A stretch of 64,000 nucleotides of DNA from NCBI GenBank assembly GCA_037200985.1, contig JBBCGJ010000001.1:2704756-2768755 (forward strand), read 5' to 3'. Below the pieces are notes generated by a model. The model did no database searches, was not told the origin of the DNA, and saw nothing but the letters and a program-made list of their open reading frames with translations. The position numbers and the translations under genes are program-made. The DNA comes from Rhizomicrobium sp. GTDB lineage: Bacteria > Pseudomonadota > Alphaproteobacteria > Micropepsales > Micropepsaceae. Below are positions 11,930 to 19,403 of the stretch, piece by piece; position 1 is the first letter of the stretch, and each line of letters begins with the position of its first letter.

Positions 11930-12462
11930 GCCGCCCTCCGGACCAGGAAGGTTTCGCGGCTCAGCGTCACCTCGTTGCAGCCGATCTCCATGCCGCGCGC
12001 CAGGCAGTGGCGCTTTGTGAAGCCCCTCGGCACGCAGCCGAGCTTGGCCAGCACATTGCCGGAGCGGGGATTGTCGTGGAACCAGCCGGCCCACACCATG
12101 TCGGCATTGAGCTCGTCGAAAGCGAAGGCGATCAGCCGCCGCGCCGCCTCGGTCGCATAGCCTTGGCGCCAATAGGGCTTGCCGAGCCAGTAGCCGAATT
12201 CGTAGCCATCGTTCCGCCGATGCAGCCCGATGCTGCCCATGTAGACGGAGTCCGAATTCCGCGTGATCGCGAATACGAAGTCCGTGTCCCGCTTCTCGTC
12301 CAGGCCCGCCAGGAAAGCCTCACCGTCTGCCGCGGTGTAGGGATGGGGCATGGTGGCGAGATTCTTGGCGACTTCGAAGTCGTTCGCCAGCGGCACGATC
12401 GCGGGAATGTCGCGCCGCTCGGGTGGGCGTAACAGCAGTCTCTCGGATTCCAGCAGGCACAT
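11926..12462 (-). CDS. GNAT N-acetyltransferase (RimJ/RimL-like), upstream paralogue
   Basis: 178 residues starting MCLLESERLLLRPPERRDIP. Acetyl-CoA binding loop KPYWRQGYATEAARRLIAFAF and NPRSGNVLAKLGCVPRG. It is clearly related to the next gene (shared EFGYW, PYW-QGYATEAA and N-SG-VL-KLG patches), so the pair arose by duplication. Its Shine-Dalgarno GGAGGG sits inside a perfect hairpin (12467-12486) just before the ATG, which could limit translation. It lies downstream of the rpmA terminator and may be expressed by read-through. Confidence 0.9.
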   Translation of the reverse strand: MCLLESERLLLRPPERRDIPAIVPLANDFEVAKNLATMPHPYTAADGEAFLAGLDEKRDTDFVFAITRNSDSVYMGSIGLHRRNDGYEFGYWLGKPYWRQGYATEAARRLIAFAFDELNADMVWAGWFHDNPRSGNVLAKLGCVPRGFTKRHCLARGMEIGCNEVTLSRETFLVRRAA

Positions 12463-12466
12463 GGCA

Positions 12467-12486
12467 CGTCCCTCCGTGGAGGGACG
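12467..12486 (-). promoter_or_regulatory. hairpin containing the Shine-Dalgarno of the GNAT gene
   Basis: CGTCCCTCC-AC-GGAGGGACG on the minus strand is a perfect inverted repeat (8-bp stem with a 4-nt loop is feasible), ending 4 nt before the ATG. The GGAGGG that would bind 16S rRNA is the 3' arm. Folding would hide the ribosome-binding site. Confidence 0.5.
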
Positions 12487-12514
12487 AAAAAGGGAGCTGG
12501 GCGGACCAACTCCC
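12487..12514 (-). terminator. Rho-independent terminator after rpmA
   Basis: On the minus strand GGGAGTTGG-TCCGC-CCAGCTCCC followed at once by TTTTT: a 9-bp stem (one G-T pair), 5-nt loop and U tract. It starts 49 bp past the rpmA stop and is a textbook intrinsic terminator for rplU-rpmA. Confidence 0.85.
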
Positions 12515-12563
12515 TCCTGATATTGGGCCGCCGATTTCTCGGGCGGCCTATGTCTTCAGCCGC

Positions 12564-12848
12564 CTATTCCGCTGCGCTCTTCGTCGCCGGATTCTGCGCG
12601 TTAATCACCGATACATAGGTGCGGCGCTTGAAGCCCTGGCGGAACGCGACCTGGCCGTCGGTAAGCGCGAAGAGCGAATGGTCCTTGCCCATGCCGACGC
12701 CTTCGCCGGCCCAGAACTTGGTGCCGCGCTGGCGCACGATGATGTTGCCGCCGGAGACCTTCTCGCCGCCGAACAGCTTCACGCCGAGCATCTTGGGGTT
12801 CGAGTCGCGACCGTTGCGCGAGGAACCGCCTGCTTTCTTGTGTGCCAT
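12564..12848 (-). CDS. rpmA: 50S ribosomal protein bL27
   Basis: 94 residues, starting [20 protein letters not shown], the universal bL27 N-terminus that reaches toward the peptidyl-transferase centre, then [30 protein letters not shown]. The C-terminal tail (about residues 84-94) is Ala/Ser rich and slightly longer than in E. coli. It follows rplU by 24 bp; both are transcribed from the promoter upstream of rplU and end at the terminator at 12487-12514. Confidence 0.98.
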   Translation of the reverse strand: MAHKKAGGSSRNGRDSNPKMLGVKLFGGEKVSGGNIIVRQRGTKFWAGEGVGMGKDHSLFALTDGQVAFRQGFKRRTYVSVINAQNPATKSAAE

Positions 12849-12872
12849 GCCCTTAGTCCTTCGAACCGTTCG

Positions 12873-13184
12873 TTACGCCGCGGAAATCCCAGTCACCTTC
12901 ACCTTGGTGAAGGGCTGGCGATGACCGCGCTTGCGATGGGTGTTCTTGCGCCGCTTCTTCTTGAAGGCGACGACCTTGGGGCCCTTGCCCTGTTCGAGAA
13001 TCTCGCAGGCGACCGAGGCGCCGGCCACCAGGGGCGCGCCGTGGCTAAGCGTGTCGCCGCCGAGCATCAGGACCTCGCCGATGGTCAGCGTGGAGCCGAC
13101 GTCGCCGCCGACCTTCTCGATGGTCAGGACGTCGTCCTTGGCCACTTTGTACTGCTTGCCGCCGGTGCGGATAACCGCGAACAT
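12873..13184 (-). CDS. rplU: 50S ribosomal protein bL21
   Basis: 103 residues. Family motifs: MFAVIRTGGKQYKVAKDDVL at the start, VLMLGGDTLSHGAPLVAGASV in the middle, and the C-terminal KKRRKNTHRKRGHRQPFTKVKVTGI. It binds 23S rRNA near bL20. First gene of the rplU-rpmA unit, with a 5' leader of roughly 54 nt from the predicted promoter. Confidence 0.98.
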   Translation of the reverse strand: MFAVIRTGGKQYKVAKDDVLTIEKVGGDVGSTLTIGEVLMLGGDTLSHGAPLVAGASVACEILEQGKGPKVVAFKKKRRKNTHRKRGHRQPFTKVKVTGISAA

Positions 13185-13244
13185 GACCTAAGTCCTTGAA
13201 TATATGTGTTTTCCCGCCGAACGGAGGTTCTTCGGGAGCCGCGC

Positions 13245-13272
13245 AATATACTGAGGGGCGTTCCCGGGTCAA
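13245..13272 (-). promoter_or_regulatory. sigma70-type promoter for rplU-rpmA
   Basis: On the minus strand TTGACC (-35), 16-bp spacer, TATATT (-10). The start would fall about 54 nt before the rplU ATG. It is one of the few near-consensus promoters in the window, fitting a ribosomal protein operon. Confidence 0.7.
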
Positions 13273-13364
13273 GGACCGGGGTGAAATATCCCCACAAGCC
13301 GCGCCGCGACACGAAACCGGGGAAGACACCATACGTTGTGCATTGCAGTGAGGGGCTGATCTGC

Positions 13365-14360
13365 ATGCATAAAAATCTGTTCGCCGCCGCCGGGCTGGTG
13401 GCGCTGTCCTTGTCGAGTCCGGCCGCCGCCGCGCCGGCCGCGGACACCCGGTCCGGGGCACTGTCGATCCAGTTCGAGAACGACATCTTCTTCAACACCG
13501 ACCAGCACTACAGCAACGGCATCGCGCTCAACTACACGACCGCGCCCCAGGACACGCCGCGCTGGCTGGAGAATTTCGCGCACCACCTGCCGTTCTTCGG
13601 ACGGACCGGCGAAGTGCGGACGAGCTACGCCCTCGGCCAGGACATCTTCACGCCGCGGCGGACCGGGCTTGCGGTGCCCGACCCCACCGACCGTCCCTAT
13701 GCGGGCTATCTCTATGTCGGCCTCGGCATCCTGTCGAAATCGGACACCCATCTCGACCAGGCCGAGCTCCAGCTCGGCGTCGTCGGCCCTGCGTCGCTCG
13801 GCGAGGACGCGCAGAACTGGGTGCACACCGTCATCGGCGATCGCAAGGCCAATGGCTGGCACTATCAGCTCCGCGACGAGCCGGTCGCGAACATCTTCTA
13901 CGAAAGAAGCTGGAAGCTCATTCCGCCCAAATCGATCCTCGGCCTGTTCGTCGACGTCGAGCCGCATGCCGGTTTCGCGGTGGGCAACGCCTATGACTAT
14001 GCCGATGCCGGCGCAATGGCGCGGCTGGGCATCAACCTGCCCGACGATTTCGGGCCGCCGCGGCTCCAGCCCAGCCTGCCGGGCAGCAGCTTCTTCGAGC
14101 CGAACGGCGCGATCAGCGCCTATGCCTTCGCCGGCGTCGACGGACGCGCGGTGGGCCGCAACATCTTCCTGGACGGCAACAGCTTCGAGGCGAGCCGCAG
14201 CGTCGAGAAGCGGCTCCTGGTCGGCGATGTCCAGATCGGCGCGGTCGTGCAGCTCGGCGGGGCGCGGCTCTCCTTCACCCATGTCTTTCGGACCAAGGAA
14301 TTCGCCACCCAGGCCTCCGCCGACCAGTTCGGCTCGGTCGACCTGACCTTCCGGCTTTAG
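13365..14360 (+). CDS. LpxR/DUF2219 family outer-membrane lipid A deacylase-like protein
   Basis: 331 residues from the ATG at 13365 (GAGGGG upstream); the frame opens earlier, but the signal peptide MHKNLFAAAGLVALSL..AAA fixes this start. The mature N-terminus carries the LpxR hallmark FENDIFFNTDQHYSNGIAL, matching the family END-F--TD--YTNG motif that holds active-site Asn/Asp residues. RPYAGYLYVGLG and the alternating beta-strand pattern fit a 12-strand barrel, and it ends in a hydrophobic VDLTFRL. LpxR of Salmonella removes the 3'-acyloxyacyl group of lipid A. Function on lipid A here is inferred. Confidence 0.82.
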   Translation: MHKNLFAAAGLVALSLSSPAAAAPAADTRSGALSIQFENDIFFNTDQHYSNGIALNYTTAPQDTPRWLENFAHHLPFFGRTGEVRTSYALGQDIFTPRRTGLAVPDPTDRPYAGYLYVGLGILSKSDTHLDQAELQLGVVGPASLGEDAQNWVHTVIGDRKANGWHYQLRDEPVANIFYERSWKLIPPKSILGLFVDVEPHAGFAVGNAYDYADAGAMARLGINLPDDFGPPRLQPSLPGSSFFEPNGAISAYAFAGVDGRAVGRNIFLDGNSFEASRSVEKRLLVGDVQIGAVVQLGGARLSFTHVFRTKEFATQASADQFGSVDLTFRL

Positions 14361-14402
14361 GCCGCGCTGGCGGGCCCGGCGTTCACCGCGCAAGATGGCG
14401 GC

Positions 14403-14984
14403 ATGACGACGGGACTCACGCACCGGCTGGCGCAGCCGGACGATATCGCAGTGCTGAAGCCGCTGATGAACCGCGCCATCGGCGAACTCCTCAAGCCCTT
14501 CCTGCCGCCGGACGCCGTGGCGGCTTCGTTCTCCGTCATGGGGCTCGACACCCAGTTGATCGCGGACGGGACCTATTTCGTCGTCGCCTGCGACGGCGCC
14601 GTCGCCGGCTGCGGCGGCTGGAGCCGGCGCGCCACGCTGTTCGGCGGCGATCACAGCGCCGGCCGCGACGCCGCCCTGCTCGATCCCAGCAAAGACGCGG
14701 CCCGGGTACGCGCGATGTACACCGATCCCGCCTTCGCGCGGCGCGGCATCGGAAGGCTGATCCTTCAACTGTGCGAGCAGGCGGCGGCACGCGAAGGCTT
14801 CGCGCGCGTCGAACTCGCCGCGACACTGGCGGGCGAGCCGCTCTACCGCGCCTGCGGCTTCAGCGACATCGAAGCCTTCGAGACCGACACGCCCTCCGGC
14901 GTTCGCGTGCCCCTGATCCGCATGGGAAAGATCATCCTACCCTCCCTCACGGGGAGGGTGTGTCTTCCTTCTTCGGCCGCCTGA
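14403..14984 (+). CDS. GNAT family N-acetyltransferase
   Basis: 193 residues. The core reads LAQPDDIAVLKPLMNRAI, YFVVACDGAVAGCGGW, and the acetyl-CoA loop VRAMYTDPAFARRGIGRLILQLCEQAA, then GEPLYRACGF. This is a small-molecule-type GNAT of unknown substrate. The last 16 or so codons are translated from an intergenic hairpin (14939-14959), and the end overlaps the convergent membrane-protein gene by 38 bp. The biological C-terminus may therefore be an accretion of repeat sequence. Confidence 0.88.
   Translation: MTTGLTHRLAQPDDIAVLKPLMNRAIGELLKPFLPPDAVAASFSVMGLDTQLIADGTYFVVACDGAVAGCGGWSRRATLFGGDHSAGRDAALLDPSKDAARVRAMYTDPAFARRGIGRLILQLCEQAAAREGFARVELAATLAGEPLYRACGFSDIEAFETDTPSGVRVPLIRMGKIILPSLTGRVCLPSSAA
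14939..14959. terminator. ACCCTCCC hairpin inside overlapping convergent gene ends
   Basis: Perfect 8-bp stem with a 5-nt loop (TCACG). The stop codon of the minus-strand membrane gene (14947-14949) is in the loop, and the plus-strand GNAT gene reads through the whole hairpin. Same core as the hairpins at 5565 and 6087. Confidence 0.5.
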
Positions 14985-15498
14985 GCGTCATCACGCCCAC
15001 GATCCCCGCGACGAGCAGGGCGAGGCCGACATAGAAGCAGGTCATCTTCACATTGGTGGCGAGATAGGCGGCATAGGCCGTCGAATCCGTCGCCCCGCCC
15101 AGCAGCATGGAATATTCCAGCGCGTTCTCCACCGCGTCGGCCAGAGCGCCGATCAGCGGCACGAAGCCGAGATAGTCGATGGCGCGGCGGGCGAGGCCGC
15201 GCTTGGGCGCAAAAGCCTCGCGCGCCAGGATCGCCGAGAAGTAGAACGACATCGCGTAGAGCGGCATGAAAAGATAGTCGAAGCCGAGCCCGAAGCCGGC
15301 CGCCGCGGCATGCGGCCGCGCGATCCAGGCCGCGAAGATCCGCTTGAAACCCAGCGCGTCCCACGCGCTCTGCAGGTCGACCGTGCCGAAACCGGTCGCG
15401 GCCTTCAGCTTGCTGTCGGCGATGGCGAGGATCCCGAAGGCGACGAGCGCCAGAAGCGTCGTCCACACCCACAGCCTGATCAAGGAACTGAGCCGCAT
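14947..15498 (-). CDS. integral membrane protein of unknown function
   Basis: 183 residues from the ATG at 15498, with GGAAGGA upstream. Hydrophobic stretches near 10-27, about 70-95, 108-130 (less certain) and 155-172 suggest three or four membrane spans: RLWVWTTLLALVAFGILAI at the start and CFYVGLALLVAGIVGVMTL near the end. The middle includes a FDYLFMPLYAMSFYFSAI segment. No family is recognised. It diverges from the phosphatase/alkB pair and converges with a GNAT gene. Confidence 0.75.
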   Translation of the reverse strand: MRLSSLIRLWVWTTLLALVAFGILAIADSKLKAATGFGTVDLQSAWDALGFKRIFAAWIARPHAAAAGFGLGFDYLFMPLYAMSFYFSAILAREAFAPKRGLARRAIDYLGFVPLIGALADAVENALEYSMLLGGATDSTAYAAYLATNVKMTCFYVGLALLVAGIVGVMTLRRPKKEDTPSP

Positions 15499-15552
15499 CC
15501 CGCCATCCTTCCCGTGTTTGCGGATGATAGCGTGCGCCGCTACACATCCGCC

Positions 15553-16176
15553 ATGCGGACCCTGCGCGACGTCCTGTACAATTTCCACTGGGTCGTGCCG
15601 GGCGAGGCGGCCCGCGCGGCGCAGGCCTGGGCCGGATCGCTGGGGCCGTTCCTGACCCGCAACGGCATCCGCGCGATGATCAATCTGCGCGGCCCCAACC
15701 CGAAATATGGCTGGTGGCGCAGCGAGAAGCGCGTGACCGAGGCGCGCGGCATCGCCCATCTCGACACGACGCTGGATTCGCGGCACCTGCCGACGCGGGC
15801 GATGCTGGTCGCGCTCATCGAGGCCTTCGACGCCGCGCCCAAGCCGTTCCTCGTCAAATGCTCCGGCGGACAGGACCGCACCAGCCTGGCGGCGGCGCTC
15901 TATATCCTGCACCGCAAGGGTTGGGCGGCGATGCCCGAGGCGCGGGCGCAATTCGCCCGCTGGCCCTATCTGCATTTCCCCAAAGCCGAGCAGCGCTGGC
16001 TGCGCCATTTCATCGAATTCGCGCAGGAAGACGCCGAGGGTATGCCCGTCGCGGACTGGATCCGCTCCGCCTACACACCGGAGCGCCTGCGGGACTGGCT
16101 GGCGGCGCATGGAAGGGGCGACACCTTCAAGGCGATCTTCGAGAAGCCCGCGCCCGCCAATCGCTGGCAATGGTGA
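15553..16176 (+). CDS. dual-specificity/tyrosine phosphatase-like protein
   Basis: 207 residues from the ATG at 15553. Contains the cysteine-phosphatase P-loop KCSGGQDRTS (CX5R, C103 and R109), preceded by an INLRG segment and HLDTTLDSRHLP, as in bacterial dual-specificity-like phosphatases with the CxGGxDRT variant. The general-acid Asp is likely in the D71-D75 region. The substrate is unknown: protein phosphotyrosine, phosphoinositide or polyphosphate-like. The 3' end overlaps the alkB start by 7 bp (ATGGTGA), so the two are probably co-translated. Confidence 0.82.
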   Translation: MRTLRDVLYNFHWVVPGEAARAAQAWAGSLGPFLTRNGIRAMINLRGPNPKYGWWRSEKRVTEARGIAHLDTTLDSRHLPTRAMLVALIEAFDAAPKPFLVKCSGGQDRTSLAAALYILHRKGWAAMPEARAQFARWPYLHFPKAEQRWLRHFIEFAQEDAEGMPVADWIRSAYTPERLRDWLAAHGRGDTFKAIFEKPAPANRWQW

Positions 16177-16793
16177 AGCCGCTCGCGCTGGCGCCCGGCG
16201 TGGCCCTGTGGCGCGAATATTTTTCCCGCGAGGCGCAGAGGGCGCTGCTCGCGGACGTGCTGGCGCGCTTCGAAGAGGCGCCGTTCTACAAGCCGGTCAT
16301 GCCGAAATCGGGCAAGCCGTTCTCGGTCGAGGAGACCAATTTCGGTCCGCTCGGCTGGATCTCCGACCGGAGCGGCTACCGCTACGCGCCGCTTCATCCG
16401 TACACGGAAAAGCCTTGGCCGGACATCCCGCCCGCGCTGCCGGCGCTGTGGGACGCGGTCGCGGATTATCCCGCGCCGCCGGAGTGCTGCCTGGTCAATC
16501 TTTATCGCGGCCGGGCGAAGATGGGCGCGCACCAGGATCGCGACGAGCAGGCGACCGAGGCGCCGGTGGTCTCCGTCTCGCTCGGCGACGACGCGCTGTT
16601 CCGCTTCGGCGGCACGACCCGCAAAGGTCCGACGCAAGGCATCACGCTGTCGTCCGGCGACGTGCTGGTCTTCGGCGGACCGGCCAGGCTGATGTTCCAC
16701 GGCATAGACCGCGTGATTGCCGGGAGCTCGCAGCTTGTGCCAGGCGGCGGGCGCCTGAACCTCACCCTCAGGCGTATCGCCCAGATAAAATGA
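16170..16793 (+). CDS. alkB: AlkB-type alpha-ketoglutarate-dependent DNA repair dioxygenase
   Basis: 207 residues. Fe(II) ligands in the H-x-D...H pattern: H121 and D123 (GAHQDRDE), H177 (MFHGIDR); the 2-oxoglutarate-binding arginine lies in GGGRLNLTLRR at the C-terminus. NLYRGRAKMGAHQD matches the bacterial AlkB consensus N-Y-PG--MG-HQD. AlkB removes methyl groups from 1-meA and 3-meC oxidatively. Its start lies in the phosphatase gene end. No Ada-like gene is nearby. Confidence 0.93.
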   Translation: MVKPLALAPGVALWREYFSREAQRALLADVLARFEEAPFYKPVMPKSGKPFSVEETNFGPLGWISDRSGYRYAPLHPYTEKPWPDIPPALPALWDAVADYPAPPECCLVNLYRGRAKMGAHQDRDEQATEAPVVSVSLGDDALFRFGGTTRKGPTQGITLSSGDVLVFGGPARLMFHGIDRVIAGSSQLVPGGGRLNLTLRRIAQIK

Positions 16794-16794
16794 C

Positions 16795-16818
16795 GCCCGG
16801 TTGGGGGGCCAACCGGGC
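16795..16818 (+). terminator. strong hairpin immediately after alkB
   Basis: Perfect 10-bp GC-rich stem GCCCGGTTGG / CCAACCGGGC with a GGGG loop, beginning 1 bp after the alkB stop. No U tract follows directly, so it may terminate weakly or protect the mRNA 3' end. Confidence 0.6.
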
Positions 16819-17108
16819 GCCGGATGCGCTTTTATGCGCTGGTGCCGGGAGGGGATGACCGGCACCGTTGAAGGATGTCACCCGGCTTGCGAGCGGGGGG
16901 GCAGTGCTTGCCAGGCGATGTTTCATCCTTCGATAGAGAACCTATGCACCGAAGCCACACATTGCAAGATTTTTTTCGGCCAAAGCCAAAAGTGCATTAT
17001 TTTTAATGACAGCAGCAAATCTGCAACAACATTTTACGCCGCTATCCGCTGCGGAATCCGGGGAATTTCTCCGCCTCTCCGCGACGACCCACGCGGTTCC
17101 CGCGATCC
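16819..17108. other. convergent intergenic stretch with an AT-rich core, no gene seen
   Basis: About 290 bp between two gene 3' ends. The left part has short complementary GC-rich arms (GCCGG, GGTGCCGG/CCGGCACC). The core around 16960-17040 is strikingly AT-rich for this genome, with runs of seven T and a TTATTTTTAA. No convincing ORF or tRNA fold. It could contain a small RNA or an old insertion remnant, but nothing can be proved by eye. Confidence 0.5.
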
Positions 17109-18509
17109 TCACGCAGCCGTGATCCTGCCGCAATCGCGCGCCGTGCGATCGACCGCGCGTTTCAGTTTCGCGACGATCTCCTCGATCTCGCTTTCGGAGA
17201 CCACCAGCGGCGGCGCCAGCACCATCGTGTCGCGGATCGCGCGGCAGATGAGGCCGTCCTCGAAGCAATAATTGCGGCAGAGCGTTCCGATGTTTCCCGG
17301 GTCGGGAAAGAATGTGCGCTCCGCCTTGTCGCGCACGAGTTCCACGGCGGCGAGCAGTCCCTGCCCGCGCACTTCGCCGACGATGGGATGACCCTCGAAG
17401 GTCTCGGCCAGCCGCCGCTGCAAGTACGGGCCGATGGAGGTTTTCACACGCGGCACCAGTCCGGCCGTATCGATCACCTCGAGATTCTTGAGCGCCACCG
17501 CGCAGGCCACGGGATGGCCGGAATATGTGAAGCCATGCACCATCTCCTCATTGGCGTTGAGGATCGTGCCGGCCATGCGCTCGCCGAGCGAGATCGCCGA
17601 GATCGGCTGGTAGCCGGAGGACAGCCCCTTGGCCATCGTCATGATGTCGGGCGCGATGCGGTAGGTCTGCGCCCCGAACCATTCGCCGGTGCGCCCGAAG
17701 CCGGTGATGACCTCGTCGAGATGCAGGAGCACGTCGTAGCGGGCGCAGATGCGCTGCACCTCGTGCCAATAGGTCGCCGGCGGAAAGATCAGCCCGCCGG
17801 CGCCCTGCACCGGCTCCGCCGAGAAGGAGGCGACGCGGTCGGGCCCCAATTCCAGGATCTTCTCTTCCAGCTTGCTGGCGATCAGAAGGCCGAATTCGTC
17901 CGGAGCGATGTCGCCATGGCCCGCCGCCTTCGCGCCGTACCAATAAGGCGCCGGCACCTTCTCGAAGCCGGGCAGCGGCAGGTCCCATTGCGGATGCATC
18001 GGCGTCAGCCCCGATAGCGAGGCCGCGGCGAAGGTCACCCCGTGATAGGCGTAGTCGCGCGACAGGTGGATCTTCTTCTCGGGCCTGCCCTTCAGGTTCC
18101 AGTAGTAGCGGATGAGCTTGAGCGCGCTGTCGTTCGCCTCCGAGCCCGAATTGGCGAACAGGATGCGCTCATGGCCGTCCGGCAGCAGCGTCGCGAGCTT
18201 GGCCGCCAGCTCGATGGTCCAGGGATTCGAGGTCTTGAAGAAGTGGTTGTAGTAGGGAAGCGTCTTCAGCGCCTCGCAGCCCGCCTCCGCCAGTTCCGCG
18301 TTGCCGTAGCCGACCTGCACGCACCACAGGCCCGACATGCCGTCGATGATTTTCTTGCCCTCGCTGTCCCACAGATAGACGCCCTGGCCGCGCGTGATGA
18401 CGCGCACGCCCTCCTTGTTGAGCGCCGCGGTATCGGAGAAGGGATGGACGTGGTGGGCGGCGTCGAGCGCCTGCCAATGCCTGGTCTGGTTGCTGCCGTG
18501 CGAGGCCAT
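17109..18509 (-). CDS. class III omega-aminotransferase (putrescine/beta-alanine:pyruvate type)
   Basis: 466 residues. Fold-type I PLP enzyme: GMSGLWCVQVGYGN near the start, FANSGSEANDSALKL (phosphate loop), LHLDEVITGFGRTGEWFG with the PLP-pyridine Asp, and the Schiff-base lysine in DIMTMAKGLSSGYQPISA. The overall pattern matches the SpuC/omega-amino acid:pyruvate group, which moves terminal amines from putrescine, beta-alanine or similar to pyruvate. A PuuD-like hydrolase 3.4 kb away on the same strand hints at polyamine breakdown, but they are not one operon. Confidence 0.9.
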   Translation of the reverse strand: MASHGSNQTRHWQALDAAHHVHPFSDTAALNKEGVRVITRGQGVYLWDSEGKKIIDGMSGLWCVQVGYGNAELAEAGCEALKTLPYYNHFFKTSNPWTIELAAKLATLLPDGHERILFANSGSEANDSALKLIRYYWNLKGRPEKKIHLSRDYAYHGVTFAAASLSGLTPMHPQWDLPLPGFEKVPAPYWYGAKAAGHGDIAPDEFGLLIASKLEEKILELGPDRVASFSAEPVQGAGGLIFPPATYWHEVQRICARYDVLLHLDEVITGFGRTGEWFGAQTYRIAPDIMTMAKGLSSGYQPISAISLGERMAGTILNANEEMVHGFTYSGHPVACAVALKNLEVIDTAGLVPRVKTSIGPYLQRRLAETFEGHPIVGEVRGQGLLAAVELVRDKAERTFFPDPGNIGTLCRNYCFEDGLICRAIRDTMVLAPPLVVSESEIEEIVAKLKRAVDRTARDCGRITAA

Positions 18510-18677
18510 GATGCGCGCACTCCTGAAAGGGGATCGGGTCGACGGAACGGACGCGCGGGCGCGCGCCGCGGACCTCTAGGGATTGAACCCGATCCGCGCG
18601 CAGAGGATCAGCAGGGCGCGCTTTGTATTCATGGGGGCAGAGTAGCAGGGAGGACGCGAACGGTCACGCGAGCAACC

Positions 18678-18829
18678 TTTCCTCCCCCGCTGTTGCGGGG
18701 GAGGTGGCACGCCGCAGCGAAGCGAAGGCGTGACGGAGGGGGCCTGCGCCGGTGCTGGCCCCCTCGCGCGCACGCTGTCGCTACGCGCCGCTGCGCTCGG
18801 CACCTCCCCCGCAACAGCGGGGGAGGAAA
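18678..18829. repeat. A-type palindromic element, copy 1
   Basis: 152 bp. Its ends are exact reverse complements: TTTCCTCCCCCGCTGTTGCG... at the left and the mirrored hairpin at 18803-18829. Each end is itself a 10-bp-stem hairpin (CCTCCCCCGC / GCGGGGGAGG). The interior has GCACGCCG-AGCGAAGCGAAGGCGTGACGG, then GGGGGCC / GGCCCCC arms and GCTGCGCTCGG. It stops 17 bp before the stop codon of the minus-strand SRPBCC gene. Confidence 0.9.
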
Positions 18830-18846
18830 ATATCCTCTGCCGCGAA

Positions 18847-19383
18847 TTACGGCGCGCCGGTCTCGATATATTTTTTCAGCCGCCCCATCTGCTGCGCCAG
18901 CATGGCGTCGGCGCGCGCCGGCCAGTCGCCGAAGCCGCCCTTCATATAGCCTCCGATATTGTTCGACAGCATCAGCGCGGTGCCGTCGCCCTCGGCCTTC
19001 AGGCCGAAGGTGAGCGCGCCGTCCACACCCTGGCCCTGGAACGGCCCGAGCGGCCCGCGCAGGCGCAGCGTCTCGCCCGGCGCGGCGACCACGATCTGGC
19101 CGTGCTGCACCGAACCGCCATTGGCCAGCGCCTCGCAGAAGCAGCCGCCGGCATGCGGCTCGATCGACATATTCGCCGCGCTTCCCGAGAAGGTATGGCT
19201 CGAATCCCACCATTGGGCGGGATGCACGAGCGCGTCATAGACCTTGGCCGGCGGCGCCGCGATATGGACGGCCTGCTCGATGGCGAAACCGTTCGCCGTG
19301 GCCTCGACCACCGCGGCATGCACCGGACACACGAGAGCAAAGGCGACGATCAATCCGATGGCGGCATGGCAGATGCGCTGCAT
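18847..19383 (-). CDS. exported SRPBCC (START-like) domain protein
   Basis: 178 residues from the ATG at 19383 (GGGGGAG upstream). Signal peptide MQRICHAAIGLIVAFALVC with cleavage likely after VHA, then a START/Bet v1-like domain: IEQAVHIAAPPAKVYDALVHPAQWW, GGCFCEAL, GETLRLRGPLGPF. Most SRPBCC proteins of this kind are cytosolic, so an exported version is unusual. It follows a cytosolic SRPBCC gene and an arsR gene in what looks like one operon. The ligand is unknown. Confidence 0.82.
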   Translation of the reverse strand: MQRICHAAIGLIVAFALVCPVHAAVVEATANGFAIEQAVHIAAPPAKVYDALVHPAQWWDSSHTFSGSAANMSIEPHAGGCFCEALANGGSVQHGQIVVAAPGETLRLRGPLGPFQGQGVDGALTFGLKAEGDGTALMLSNNIGGYMKGGFGDWPARADAMLAQQMGRLKKYIETGAP

Positions 19384-19403
19384 GACAACTCCCCCGTTGC
19401 GGT

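Noticed and set aside
13206..13364. 53-codon upstream extension of the LpxR-like gene
   Set aside because: It would cover the rplU promoter and leader and precede the signal peptide; MHKNLF at 13365 has a ribosome site.
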